Numbered from the stretch's first letter, positions 1 through 6,018 are shown. The stretch is DNA of 6,156 bases from Thermoflexales bacterium (GCA_016931085.1 JAFGFO010000417.1:1-6156); one strand, 5' to 3'. The notes: generated by a model not told the origin, from the letters alone. Program-made: numbers and translations.

Positions 1-230
1 GCAAAGATCCTCTGAAAGTTATTAAGCGTTATCGGCTGGGGAATCCACCTGATGGGCAAGACGAACTGGTACAGTTCCGCTGTAAACGCCATCGTGATCA
101 TGTACATGATCGGAACGAAAATGATGAACACCAGCGGCAAGAAGATCAGCCACATCACAAACGCCCGCCTGGCGCCCTTGAGCGCTTTACGGCTGCTCGT
201 CGCTTGGTAGGAATAGGATGCTTGATCCAT
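1..230 (-). CDS. Sugar ABC transporter permease, MalG type (N-terminal part, cut by window edge)
   Basis: This is the second inner-membrane subunit of a CUT1-type carbohydrate importer. It pairs with the MalF-type permease just upstream to form the sugar channel. Only 76 codons lie in the window. After a polar N-terminus (residues 1-22, ending in several Arg/Lys) there is one strongly hydrophobic membrane segment at about residues 23-49. It is followed by a periplasmic stretch ending in LNNFQRIF, which resembles the conserved Asn-Phe/Tyr region after the first helix of MalG/UgpE-like proteins. The EAA loop expected near the C-terminus is outside the window. The ATG at 228-230 is preceded by AGGAG with a 6-nt gap, which supports this start. 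The gene begins 30 nt after the MalF-type stop codon, so the two are almost certainly co-transcribed. The family call rests on position and partial sequence. The transported sugar cannot be read from the sequence. Confidence 0.88.
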   Translation of the reverse strand, partial: MDQASYSYQATSSRKALKGARRAFVMWLIFLPLVFIIFVPIMYMITMAFTAELYQFVLPIRWIPQPITLNNFQRIF

Positions 231-260
231 GATTTTCTCCTGCGGTCGTCTTCGACCGCC

Positions 261-1178
261 CTAGTACTCGGTGCGGCTGCGCATGAGCCAGAATAGAACG
301 ATGGTCACCGTGATCATGACCAGCGCCAACACCACTGAAATCGCCGACGCATAGCCAAAGCGAAAGTACTTCCACGCCGTCTCGTACAAGAGTTGGACCA
401 CCGTGCGGGAAGCGTTGCCCGGACCACCGGCCGTGATGATGTAGGGCTGGGCAAAGACCTGCATGTGAGAGATGAACTGCGTGACCACGACAAACAACAT
501 CGTCGGCATGATCAAAGGTATAGTGATATGGCGAAACGTTTGCAGCGGCCCCGCACCGTCCATCTTGGCGGCCTCGTAGAGCGACTCGGGGATACCGTGC
601 AGCCCGGCGATAAAGATGAGCATGGGGAAGCCGAAAGTCCACCAGACGGTCGTGATGGAAAGCGCGGGGAGGACGAGGCGCACATCGCCTAGCCAGGGGA
701 TGCGGGGGCCCCCGAGAACATTAGCCACGTAATAGTTGATGAGGCCCAACTGCGACTCCCAGATGCGAACGCCGATGATGCCCAGCACGGATACAGAAAG
801 AATGCCGGGAGCATAAAAGATCACGCGCAGGACGTCGCTTCCGAAAAAACGGTGCTTCAGCCCGCTCGCCACCACCAGCGCCAGAACCACGTTGATGGCA
901 ACAGTCATACCCATGAACCAAACCGTGTTGCCCATAATCTGCCAAAAGGCCTTATCCTTCAGCAGCGCTTGGTAGTTGGCCGGCCCTACGAAGGGCTGCT
1001 CTTTGAGCATGATCTTCCAGTCAAAGACGCTGATCTGCAAGCCGCGAAAGATCGGGTAAAGCAGGAAGACCGCGAAAAAGATAAGGTGGGGCAGAATGAA
1101 GAGATAATTGGGCAACTGCTTGCGCAGCTCCTTCCTGCTCAGCCCGCGCGGCTCTGCCGGGATAGTTGAGGTGGCCAT
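261..1178 (-). CDS. Sugar ABC transporter permease, MalF/UgpA type
   Basis: This 305-residue inner-membrane protein is one half of the translocation channel of a CUT1 carbohydrate importer. Six hydrophobic segments are visible at about residues 24-45, 81-106, 116-139, 167-193, 226-247 and 274-299. The cytoplasmic EAA loop that docks on the ATPase is at about 198-226, with [10 protein letters not shown] followed by the ITIPLIMP turn, matching the family pattern EAA-x3-G-x9-I-x-LP. The GGPGNAS stretch at 251-257 and the Tyr-rich region before the last helix are also typical of this family. Length is normal for short MalF homologues that lack the large periplasmic domain of E. coli MalF. The ATG at 1176-1178 is preceded by GGGAGGA with a short spacer. 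It follows the binding-protein gene across a 78-nt gap that contains a strong hairpin, and it precedes the MalG-type gene by 30 nt. The substrate is unknown. Confidence 0.95.
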   Translation of the reverse strand: MATSTIPAEPRGLSRKELRKQLPNYLFILPHLIFFAVFLLYPIFRGLQISVFDWKIMLKEQPFVGPANYQALLKDKAFWQIMGNTVWFMGMTVAINVVLALVVASGLKHRFFGSDVLRVIFYAPGILSVSVLGIIGVRIWESQLGLINYYVANVLGGPRIPWLGDVRLVLPALSITTVWWTFGFPMLIFIAGLHGIPESLYEAAKMDGAGPLQTFRHITIPLIMPTMLFVVVTQFISHMQVFAQPYIITAGGPGNASRTVVQLLYETAWKYFRFGYASAISVVLALVMITVTIVLFWLMRSRTEY

Positions 1179-1198
1179 ATGTCCTCCCTAGGTACAGA

Positions 1199-1240
1199 TG
1201 CGCAGGTCGGCGCGCTCGCGCAACGTGGCCGACCTGCGCA
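1199..1240 (-). promoter_or_regulatory. Intercistronic hairpin between binding-protein and permease genes
   Basis: Arms 1199-1211 and 1228-1240 are perfectly complementary over 13 bp (TGCGCAGGTCGGC and its reverse complement) with a 16-nt loop. No run of T follows on the minus strand, so it does not look like a full intrinsic terminator. It begins 16 nt after the binding-protein stop codon and ends about 20 nt before the permease start. In many bacterial importer operons, hairpins at this place protect the 3' end of the binding-protein message or cause partial termination, so the binding protein is made in excess over the permeases. That role here is inference. Confidence 0.75.
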
Positions 1241-1256
1241 AACAATCGTGGAGCGA

Positions 1257-2690
1257 TTACGGGCGATCCAGGATCGCTTGGATCACCGCATTGCCGTCTT
1301 TTAGAGCCTTCGCCACGTCGGTGTCGGCGCTGGCGACTGCGGCACTCACGGCGGTCTCATAGGCTGTCTGAATCTCGACGAATGCCTTGTGGACCATGTC
1401 CGTCCGGCCGATCGCGTTGAACTGCTCGGCCGCCTTGGCGACCGACTCGATTTTCTGCACCTCAGGTGACGCCTGCACCGACTTGAGCGCAGGAACCTGG
1501 CCCGAGGTCGCCCAGTAGGCACCGTTCTCCAGCAGGTACTTGATCATGGGGTAGAGCTTGGCCTTGTTCTCTTCGGGCACACCCACCGGGATGGAGAAGA
1601 CGTGCGAGTCGAACTTCATGGCCTGCTTGCCATCCGGAGCAAGCGAGTTGATAAAGTCTGGCCTGGTCACCGCCGCTACCTCGGGCCTGTCACGCATGTA
1701 GCCGCCGGTCCAGGTGCCTTCCCACCACAGGGCAATGCCGTTGGCCTGGTACATTTCGCCGCCATACGCCAGACCAGGCAAGCCCGGAGGACAAACGTAA
1801 TACTTGTACATCAGGTCATGCCAGTACTGGATGGCTGCGATCGACTGGGGGCTGCCCAATAGGGCCGTCTTGCCGTCGTCGCTGATGACGGCGCCGCCAA
1901 ACTGCCACAGCGTGGCGGGCACGGTGTAGCGCAGCCACGTCCAATAGATCGCCCACACGACGACGTTGTCCTTGTCGAAACCGGCGTCGGTCGGGTGCTT
2001 GCCGTTCTTGTCCTTGGTGATCTTTTGCGCCCACGGGATGAACTCGACGCCATTCTTGGGCAGGGCGTTGGGGTCAAGCCCGGCGTCTGAGATGACCTTC
2101 TCATTGACCCAGTTCAACCAGCCGTGATTGTCGAAGGGCACGGTCATCGTCTTGCCGTCGACCGTGATCTGGTCGATGAGTACCTCGTTGAACTCATCCT
2201 TGCCGTGGCCGATGGCGGTGTAGAAGTCGTCCATGGGCTGGACCAGGCCCTGAGACGCCATCTGCTTGACCTCGGCGGCGTGGTAGATGACCATATCGGG
2301 CGGGTTGCCGGCCATGACGGCGGTGGGGAACTTTTGGAAGAAGAGATCCCACGCGATACCTTGCGATTCGAAGCACGCGTCCGGGTTGGCTTCCTTGTAC
2401 TTTTGCAGCATTTCGGCAAAGACCGCGCCGTCGGTGCCCGTCAGACCGTGGTACAGGATCAAGGGCTTGGCACAGTTCCCGAAGGCATTCACAACCGGGG
2501 TCGGCTCCAACTCGACCGGGACGGGGGTCGCCGTAGGTGCAGGCACGGGGGTCGCGGTTGCCGCAACCGCAGCCGGCTTAGTAGGGGCTGGCGTGGCCAC
2601 TTGACCACAAGCGCCCAAGGCGGCTGCTCCAGCAGCCAGGCTGCTGGCCTTCAGAAAATCTCGACGAGAAAAAACTCTCTTAGCGGACAT
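1257..2690 (-). CDS. Carbohydrate ABC transporter substrate-binding lipoprotein (Tat-type signal)
   Basis: This 477-residue extracytoplasmic sugar-binding protein delivers substrate to the two permeases encoded downstream. The N-terminus has a twin-arginine motif SRRDFLK (residues 8-14), a hydrophobic Ala/Leu stretch and a lipobox LGAC ending at Cys28. This points to Tat export followed by lipid anchoring. A low-complexity linker rich in Pro, Ala and Thr (about 30-66, with repeated ATPVP) separates the anchor from the folded domain, a common style in Chloroflexota lipoproteins. From about residue 75 onward the sequence matches family-1 (UgpB/MalE-like) binding proteins, including the N-terminal [13 protein letters not shown] helix, the [15 protein letters not shown] segment, the mid-protein [16 protein letters not shown] region and a late FSIPVG strand. 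The ATG at 2688-2690 sits 7 nt after AAGGAGGT (2698-2705), a near-perfect SD, consistent with the high expression expected of such proteins. The gene lies 190 bp after the LacI-type gene on the same strand. The sugar cannot be assigned. Confidence 0.95.
   Translation of the reverse strand: MSAKRVFSRRDFLKASSLAAGAAALGACGQVATPAPTKPAAVAATATPVPAPTATPVPVELEPTPVVNAFGNCAKPLILYHGLTGTDGAVFAEMLQKYKEANPDACFESQGIAWDLFFQKFPTAVMAGNPPDMVIYHAAEVKQMASQGLVQPMDDFYTAIGHGKDEFNEVLIDQITVDGKTMTVPFDNHGWLNWVNEKVISDAGLDPNALPKNGVEFIPWAQKITKDKNGKHPTDAGFDKDNVVVWAIYWTWLRYTVPATLWQFGGAVISDDGKTALLGSPQSIAAIQYWHDLMYKYYVCPPGLPGLAYGGEMYQANGIALWWEGTWTGGYMRDRPEVAAVTRPDFINSLAPDGKQAMKFDSHVFSIPVGVPEENKAKLYPMIKYLLENGAYWATSGQVPALKSVQASPEVQKIESVAKAAEQFNAIGRTDMVHKAFVEIQTAYETAVSAAVASADTDVAKALKDGNAVIQAILDRP
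2521..2555 (-). repeat. Short direct repeat encoding the Pro/Thr linker
   Basis: The 11-mer ACGGGGGTCGC (plus strand) occurs at 2521-2531 and 2545-2555, 24 bp apart, which is eight codons. The two copies encode the repeated ATPVP units in the linker behind the lipobox of the binding protein. Being in frame, copy-number changes would lengthen or shorten the tether without breaking the protein. That is inference from the spacing. Confidence 0.5.
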
Positions 2691-2697
2691 GGGAAGT

Positions 2698-2705
2698 ACC
2701 TCCTT
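2698..2705 (-). promoter_or_regulatory. Strong Shine-Dalgarno site of the binding-protein gene
   Basis: On the minus strand this reads AAGGAGGT, nearly the full anti-SD complement, 7 nt before the ATG at 2690. It fixes the start codon and suggests efficient translation of the binding protein. Confidence 0.85.
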
Positions 2706-2771
2706 ATCTTTTGAATGTAAAGCGAATTTTTCGAAATTGGTTTCATTTACCTTGCGAACACGACTGGGTTT

Positions 2772-2824
2772 TAGCCTGTAGACACCTCCTTCCTGATTTT
2801 GTATATCAGGCTATTCCGATAGCC
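2772..2824 (-). promoter_or_regulatory. Leader with three overlapping alternative stems and an orphan SD
   Basis: Three perfect pairings can be drawn in the gap ahead of the binding-protein gene. Stem A pairs 2819-2824 with 2809-2814 (GGCTAT, loop CGGA, ATAGCC on the minus strand). Stem B pairs 2805-2810 with 2792-2797 (CCTGAT with ATCAGG). Stem C pairs 2807-2813 with 2772-2778 (TAGCCTG with CAGGCTA). C shares bases with both A and B, and A and B share two bases, so they largely exclude one another. AAGGAGGTG (2783-2791) lies directly after stem B and inside the loop of stem C. No ATG, GTG or TTG stands at a normal distance after it. This may be an attenuator-like leader, an mRNA processing site, or the scar of a lost small gene. 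Function is not established. I see no convincing -35/-10 pair in the whole 2691-2880 gap. Confidence 0.4.
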
Positions 2825-2880
2825 CTTCATAAAACGAACACAGCGAGCCCCCGCGACGGCAGGGTCTCAGGCAATTCCTT

Positions 2881-3915
2881 TCATGCCGACTCACGTTCAA
2901 TAAAGCGGCAGGGCACCTCAAAAACCTGCCGCGGACTGCCGCCCCCAGCGTCGATTCGCTCAAAGAGCGCCTGGACCAGTTTTCGCCCCATTTCGCCCGG
3001 ATATTGGGCGACCGTGGTTAGCTTGGGCCGAACCCATTGGGCATCTGGAATATCATCGAAGCCAATGATGGCGACGTCTTCGGGCACACGGCGGCCCATC
3101 TCTTCGGCTGCCTCGAGAGCGCCAATAGCTATCGTGTCATTGGCGGCAAACACGGCCGTCGGCGGCACAGGCAACTCCAAAAGAGAGCGGATGGCACGTT
3201 TCCCGTTTTCGACCGACCAATCGCCTTCTACCTCGTACTCCGCTGGCACCGCCAAGCCGGCCTCTTCCATAGCTCGTCTAAAAGCGCCATAACGCCGGAT
3301 GATCACCGGGAAGCTGCGATTGGCGACGATCATGGCGATACGCTGATGTCCCCTCTGCTTAATCAGCCAGTTAACAAGCTCGTAACTGGCCTTTGTATCG
3401 TTAGCGTAGGCCACATCGACATTCGGGTGTTGGATATGGTTGCCCACAGCGCCGATCGCCACGCCCGTGCGCGCGATCAGGTCGTCCAGATCGCCGTCAT
3501 TCAAGTGGTATGGCACCAGAATGATTCCATCCACCGGCCGGCGGATGATGGACTCGCAGAAAAGCAATTCCTTCTCGCGCGTGTGGTCCGAGTTGGCAAT
3601 CATCACATCGTAGCGATGCTGGAAAGCCACATCTTGCACGACGCGCACCAGGGGATGATAGAAGGGATTGGTAATATCGGCGATCATGATGCCGATCATG
3701 CGATTTTTTTTGCCGCGCAAGCTTCGAGCGTACTGATTGGGGTGATAGCCTAACTCTTTTATGACCGCCAGGACCTTTTGTCGAGTTTCCTCGCTGATGG
3801 GCACACCGGAAGGGGAAGGGCTCAGAACGCGCGAGACAGTGCTCTGCGAAACGTTGGCTGCTTGCGCTACATCACGCATTGTAACATGTTCAGACCGGTT
3901 AGAAGCTTCGGCCAT
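2881..3915 (-). CDS. LacI/GalR-family transcriptional regulator
   Basis: This 344-residue DNA-binding repressor most likely controls the adjacent sugar importer. An N-terminal LacI helix-turn-helix is clear at about residues 13-33 (MRDVAQAANVSQSTVSRVL), with recognition helix QSTVSR. The hinge region at about 59-70 contains ARSLRGKK. Its Leu66 corresponds to the leucine that intercalates at the central CpG of LacI-type operators. The periplasmic-binding-protein-like effector domain starts at about residue 74 (IGIMIADITNPFY) and includes FAANDTIAIGALEAAEEMG, AIIGFDDIPDAQWVRPKLTTV and a C-terminal FIERES. Length is normal. The open frame extends to a TTG at 3942, but that codon lies inside a putative operator about 12 nt past the predicted transcription start. 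I therefore choose the ATG at 3915, which has AAAGG 9 nt upstream. It precedes the binding-protein gene on the same strand. The effector is unknown, presumably the transported sugar or its phosphate. Confidence 0.94.
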   Translation of the reverse strand: MAEASNRSEHVTMRDVAQAANVSQSTVSRVLSPSPSGVPISEETRQKVLAVIKELGYHPNQYARSLRGKKNRMIGIMIADITNPFYHPLVRVVQDVAFQHRYDVMIANSDHTREKELLFCESIIRRPVDGIILVPYHLNDGDLDDLIARTGVAIGAVGNHIQHPNVDVAYANDTKASYELVNWLIKQRGHQRIAMIVANRSFPVIIRRYGAFRRAMEEAGLAVPAEYEVEGDWSVENGKRAIRSLLELPVPPTAVFAANDTIAIGALEAAEEMGRRVPEDVAIIGFDDIPDAQWVRPKLTTVAQYPGEMGRKLVQALFERIDAGGGSPRQVFEVPCRFIERESA

Positions 3916-3935
3916 ATCACCATACCTTTCGATCT

Positions 3936-3950
3936 TATGCAATCGTATGC
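3936..3950 (-). promoter_or_regulatory. Putative LacI-family operator, downstream copy
   Basis: This 15-bp sequence (TATGCAATCGTATGC on the plus strand) is an exact inverted copy of 3967-3981. Its core GCA-nn-CG-nn-TGC is an imperfect palindrome with a central CpG, as expected for a LacI-type site. It covers roughly +5 to +19 relative to the start site inferred from the promoter, where a bound repressor would block transcription. Ownership by the adjacent regulator is inferred from position. Confidence 0.75.
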
Positions 3951-3960
3951 GGTGTTACGT

Positions 3961-3989
3961 ATTATAGCATACGATTGCATAGATGTCAA
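3961..3989 (-). promoter_or_regulatory. Sigma-70-type promoter of the LacI gene
   Basis: The minus strand shows a perfect TTGACA (3984-3989), a 17-bp spacer and a perfect TATAAT (3961-3966), with TGC just before the -10, giving an extended -10. Transcription should start near 3953-3956, leaving a leader of about 40 nt before the ATG at 3915. Such a strong promoter is unusual for a regulator alone. It makes sense if it is tightly repressed or also drives the downstream transporter genes. Confidence 0.88.
3967..3981 (-). promoter_or_regulatory. Putative LacI-family operator, promoter-spacer copy
   Basis: This is the second exact copy of the 15-bp sequence, in opposite orientation. It fills 15 of the 17 bp between the -35 and -10 boxes. 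The central CpG is 28 bp from that of the downstream copy. Binding here would directly exclude RNA polymerase. Both sites share the LacI-type core, so a single dimeric repressor could fill both. Confidence 0.78.
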
Positions 3990-4197
3990 TATCCAATTTT
4001 TGTGGAACTGCAAGACACCATTCTATGTACAGGGGTACGCAGCGGCTCCCCGTCTAGCTGCCTTTCCGGCAAGGGGCTCCTTGGGTGTCTTGGGCGGGCG
4101 TGGGGCGGTTCCTACGAACAAAGAAAACGAGGCATCTTTTGCTAGAGTCGCTGGCGTGGCTAGGCCAGCCTACGCCTGGCCTGCTTGTGCGTGATTT
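3990..4197. other. Gene-free stretch between the deaminase and LacI genes
   Basis: About 208 bp with no supported gene. It shifts from AT-rich (up to about 4030) to GC-rich (about 4040-4190). A 9-bp perfect inverted repeat, CAAGACACC at 4011-4019 and its complement at 4084-4092, encloses 64 bp with a few smaller possible stems. I tested this for a tRNA-like pattern and saw no T-arm consensus. An open frame crosses the region on the plus strand, but it is antisense to the LacI gene over much of its length and has no recognisable protein features. A decayed mobile-element end is conceivable but unsupported. Confidence 0.4.
4162..4182 (-). terminator. Possible hairpin at the 3' end of the deaminase gene
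   Basis: AGGCCAG (4162-4168) and CTGGCCT (4176-4182) form a 7-bp GC-rich perfect stem with a 7-nt loop, 15 nt past the deaminase stop codon. No T-run follows on the minus strand, so intrinsic termination is doubtful. It may instead protect the 3' end or act with Rho. Confidence 0.4.
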
Positions 4198-5265
4198 TCA
4201 ACATTTTTGACCTGGAGCATTCAGGACATCTAAATGGCACAAATTGCTCTTGATAGCCCAGGCTGGATCGGCCCGGAATGTCTCGACCAGTCCTTGCTTT
4301 CTATCCTCCGGCAGCCAACTGGCTTGGATGCCGTTCATGATCAGCGCGCGGATGTCGTCCCGGGAAAAACCCAGCTCGTGCTCGAGCAGCCAGAATTCCT
4401 CGGCCAGCGAGTTGCCAAACATCTTGGGGTCGTCGGTGCTGACGGTCACGAGGATACCCCGCTCAAAGTAGCGCCGGATGGGATGTTCGCTGAGTGACCT
4501 GACCACGCCGGTGCGGACGTTGGAGAGGGGACACATTTCAAGCGGGGTCCGCTGCTCGGCCAGGTAGTCCAGCAAGGCCGGGTCCTCCTCGGCGCGGGTG
4601 CCGTGGCCAATGCGGTCGACGCGCAGGCGGCGCAGCGCGCCCCAGATGCTATCGGCCCCGGCCGCTTCGCCGGCGTGGGCGCTGGTGCGAAAGCCGAGCC
4701 GGCGGGCCTGTTCGTAGACCGCCTCGAACGGCTCCGGCGGGAAGTCTTGTTCCGACCCGCCGATGCCTACGCCGACCACGCCCAAGGCCTTGACTTCGGC
4801 CAGCTCGGCCAGGGTAACGGCGGCCTTTTGGGGGCCAAAATCACGCACCAGGTCGGCCACGAGCGCGACCTCGATCTCTACCACCTGGCTCAGCCCGGCG
4901 CGCACCGCCTCTGCCAGGCGCTGAGGCTTGAGGCCGTGGCGGGCGAAATCGCCCGGCGAGAAAAAGGCCTCCACGTAGCGGATGTTCTGGCTGGCCAGGT
5001 CGCGCGCGACCGCGTCGGCTATGAAGGTGAAATCCTCGTACTCGCGCAAAAAGTTGTTCTTCCACACCCAGGTATCGATAAAGTGTGGGAAATCGCGATA
5101 CTCGAACCTGCGAGTGAGCGATTCGAGGGTAGGCGCGGACGGGTCACCGCCATACTTTTGCACCAACTCCCACAGCGCCGCGTGCGGGATAGCTCCCTCC
5201 AGGTGCAAGTGGATCTCGACTTTGGGTACCTGCTCAAACCAGCGGATGTCTGTCTCTTTACTCAT
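4198..5265 (-). CDS. Adenosine deaminase-superfamily enzyme (metal-dependent aminopurine deaminase)
   Basis: This 355-residue cytosolic amidohydrolase probably removes the 6-amino group from adenosine or a related purine compound in purine salvage. Metal ligands and catalytic residues are in the usual order: HLH at residues 19-21, HAGE at 197-200 (His197 ligand, Glu200 acid/base), His221 in RIGHGT, and Asp278-Asp279 in STDDP. The CPLSNVRTGVV segment (245-255) and LPEDRK near the C-terminus also match the family. Classical adenosine deaminases have Asp in HxHLDG, where it helps hold the ribose; here it is Glu23 (HLHLEG), as in adenine-deaminase-like members. Substrate is therefore uncertain: adenosine, adenine or another aminopurine nucleoside. 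The frame is open to a GTG at 5304, but this overlaps the promoter -35 box, so I choose the ATG at 5265. The AAGGG just before it is too close for a good SD, and the predicted transcript may be leaderless. All catalytic residues are present. Confidence 0.9.
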   Translation of the reverse strand: MSKETDIRWFEQVPKVEIHLHLEGAIPHAALWELVQKYGGDPSAPTLESLTRRFEYRDFPHFIDTWVWKNNFLREYEDFTFIADAVARDLASQNIRYVEAFFSPGDFARHGLKPQRLAEAVRAGLSQVVEIEVALVADLVRDFGPQKAAVTLAELAEVKALGVVGVGIGGSEQDFPPEPFEAVYEQARRLGFRTSAHAGEAAGADSIWGALRRLRVDRIGHGTRAEEDPALLDYLAEQRTPLEMCPLSNVRTGVVRSLSEHPIRRYFERGILVTVSTDDPKMFGNSLAEEFWLLEHELGFSRDDIRALIMNGIQASWLPEDRKQGLVETFRADPAWAIKSNLCHLDVLNAPGQKC

Positions 5266-5272
5266 TGCCCTT

Positions 5273-5300
5273 ATGATAAACTGTTTTTCCCACTTGTCAA
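5273..5300 (-). promoter_or_regulatory. Sigma-70-type promoter of the deaminase gene
   Basis: The minus strand carries a perfect TTGACA (5295-5300), a 16-bp spacer and TATCAT (5273-5278, five of six matches). Transcription would start at about 5265-5266, at the A of the start codon or one base before it. The TGA stop of the methyltransferase-like remnant (5297-5299) lies inside the -35 box. The deaminase can thus be expressed independently of the genes upstream. Confidence 0.72.
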
Positions 5301-5488
5301 CCACCCGGCTCGAGCGAGCTCACTCGAAACACAAAGAAGTCCACCGGCTCGTACACGGCTTGCGTTGGCTGACGGGCGATCCACTGCTCCAGCCGAAACA
5401 GCCCGGCTTCGAACGCCTCGTCGCTCATCGCAATCAGCGCCGACAGCCCGCGCTGGCGGATTTTGGAATAGTATTCCTCGTTAGGTGT
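5297..5488 (-). pseudogene. C-terminal remnant of a class I SAM-dependent methyltransferase (probable)
   Basis: In this frame about 63 codons read TPNEEYYSKIRQRGLSAL, then IAMSDEAFEAGLFRLEQW, then a Tyr-Glu-Pro-Val-Asp-Phe-Phe-Val-Phe tail before the stop. The sequence resembles the last part of UbiE-like class I methyltransferases, where a helix like RGLSxL is followed by SDExFExGLxRLE and a final hydrophobic strand. The SAM-binding glycine-rich motif and the rest of the protein are absent. Upstream, the DNA is instead the 3' part of the GNAT gene in another frame. It overlaps the last 55 bp of the GNAT open frame. The nearest in-frame start (GTG at 5530) lies inside GNAT coding sequence and would give unrelated leading residues. 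I read it as a gene remnant joined to the GNAT gene by deletion or rearrangement. Family recognition is from memory of the pattern, so moderate confidence. Confidence 0.55.
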
Positions 5489-6018
5489 TTGACATATTCT
5501 ATATAGTCCTCTCTCAGCAGGGAAAACCACTCCATGTCGAGGTGCTTGCCTTTTTGGAACATGGCCTGGCGCGCCACGCCTTCGCTCCTAAAGCCGCATT
5601 TCTGCACCACGCGCTTGGAGGCCTCATTGCCCACCGCCACCGTCAGTTGCAAGCGATTGACCTTTTTGGTCTCGAACAAGAAGCGCACCAAAAGCCCCAA
5701 CGCCTCCGTCATCAGTCCCTTGTTCCTATCCTTGGGGTCGAACAGGAGGCCAGCAATCTCCAGCGCGTCAAAGTAAGAGACTGACTTGAAGCACCACATG
5801 TGGCCCAGAATACGGTCGTCCTTGTCTACGACGAGCAAGCGCCCGTACTCCTCGCACCAAAAACCGTCCTCGAGAAAGTTTTTTCTGAACTTGGGCTCTG
5901 AGGGCAAGTCAATGGGGAAATACTCGCCCCTGTTCTCGACGTCCGACAAAAGCTCGAACAGGGTCTCTAGGTCTTTTTCTCGCACGACCCGCAAGTTGAT
6001 TTGTTTACCTTTGATCAT
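5434..6018 (-). CDS. GNAT-family N-acetyltransferase, RimJ/RimL type
   Basis: This 194-residue cytosolic enzyme is predicted to transfer an acetyl group from acetyl-CoA to an amine on a protein, peptide or small molecule. The order of elements fits the family: an N-terminal LRVVREKDLETLFEL strand-helix (9-23), the LLVVDKDDRILGHM strands (61-74), motif A with EIAGLLFDPKDRNKGLMTEAL (87-107), and motif B with GNEASKRVVQKCGF (130-143). The acetyl-CoA pyrophosphate loop is Arg98-x-x-Gly101-Leu-Met103, with Met where Gly or Ala is more usual. ATG at 6018 is preferred over the GTG at 6024 because GAGGTGA (6025-6031) then sits 6 nt upstream. The last 14 residues (RNTIPKSASAGCRR) come from DNA that in another frame encodes the methyltransferase-like remnant, so the native C-terminus probably ended near residue 180. 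The core domain looks complete and functional. The target is unknown. Confidence 0.87.
   Translation of the reverse strand: MIKGKQINLRVVREKDLETLFELLSDVENRGEYFPIDLPSEPKFRKNFLEDGFWCEEYGRLLVVDKDDRILGHMWCFKSVSYFDALEIAGLLFDPKDRNKGLMTEALGLLVRFLFETKKVNRLQLTVAVGNEASKRVVQKCGFRSEGVARQAMFQKGKHLDMEWFSLLREDYIEYVKHLTRNTIPKSASAGCRR

Noticed and set aside
1243..1257. AATCG/CGATT inverted repeat near the binding-protein stop codon, resembling half of the operator
   Set aside because: The match covers only a few bases, lacks the full core and lies at the 3' end of a gene without a promoter.
2729..2736. TTTCGAAA palindrome with central CpG in the binding-protein leader, considered as a LacI operator
   Set aside because: Only 8 bp are symmetric, the flanks do not match the two sites upstream of the regulator, and no promoter stands next to it.
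2843..2870. Possible terminator for the LacI gene in the GC-rich stretch after its stop codon
   Set aside because: The best stem is short with an A-G mismatch and is not followed by a real T-run on the minus strand.
3916..3942. Longer N-terminus of the LacI regulator starting at a TTG (3940-3942)
   Set aside because: It starts inside a putative operator about 12 nt past the predicted transcription start and has no SD. The ATG at 3915 gives a normal N-terminus.
4011..4092. tRNA-like fold
   Set aside because: The end pairing is 9 bp and there is no T-arm consensus, D-arm or anticodon stem in either strand.
3778..4194. Plus-strand open frame of 138 codons across the LacI 5' end and the adjacent gap
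   Set aside because: It runs antisense to the regulator's first codons and through its promoter and operators. There is no recognisable domain and it has low-complexity Ala/Gly/Pro content typical of a spurious frame.
5266..5304. Longer N-terminus of the deaminase starting at a GTG (5302-5304)
   Set aside because: This codon overlaps the -35 box of a near-consensus promoter, and the added residues lie before the point where the family normally begins.
4603..5484. Plus-strand open frame of 293 codons antisense to the deaminase
   Set aside because: The opposite strand encodes a complete deaminase with all catalytic residues. The antisense frame shows no family pattern and is explained by GC-rich codon bias.
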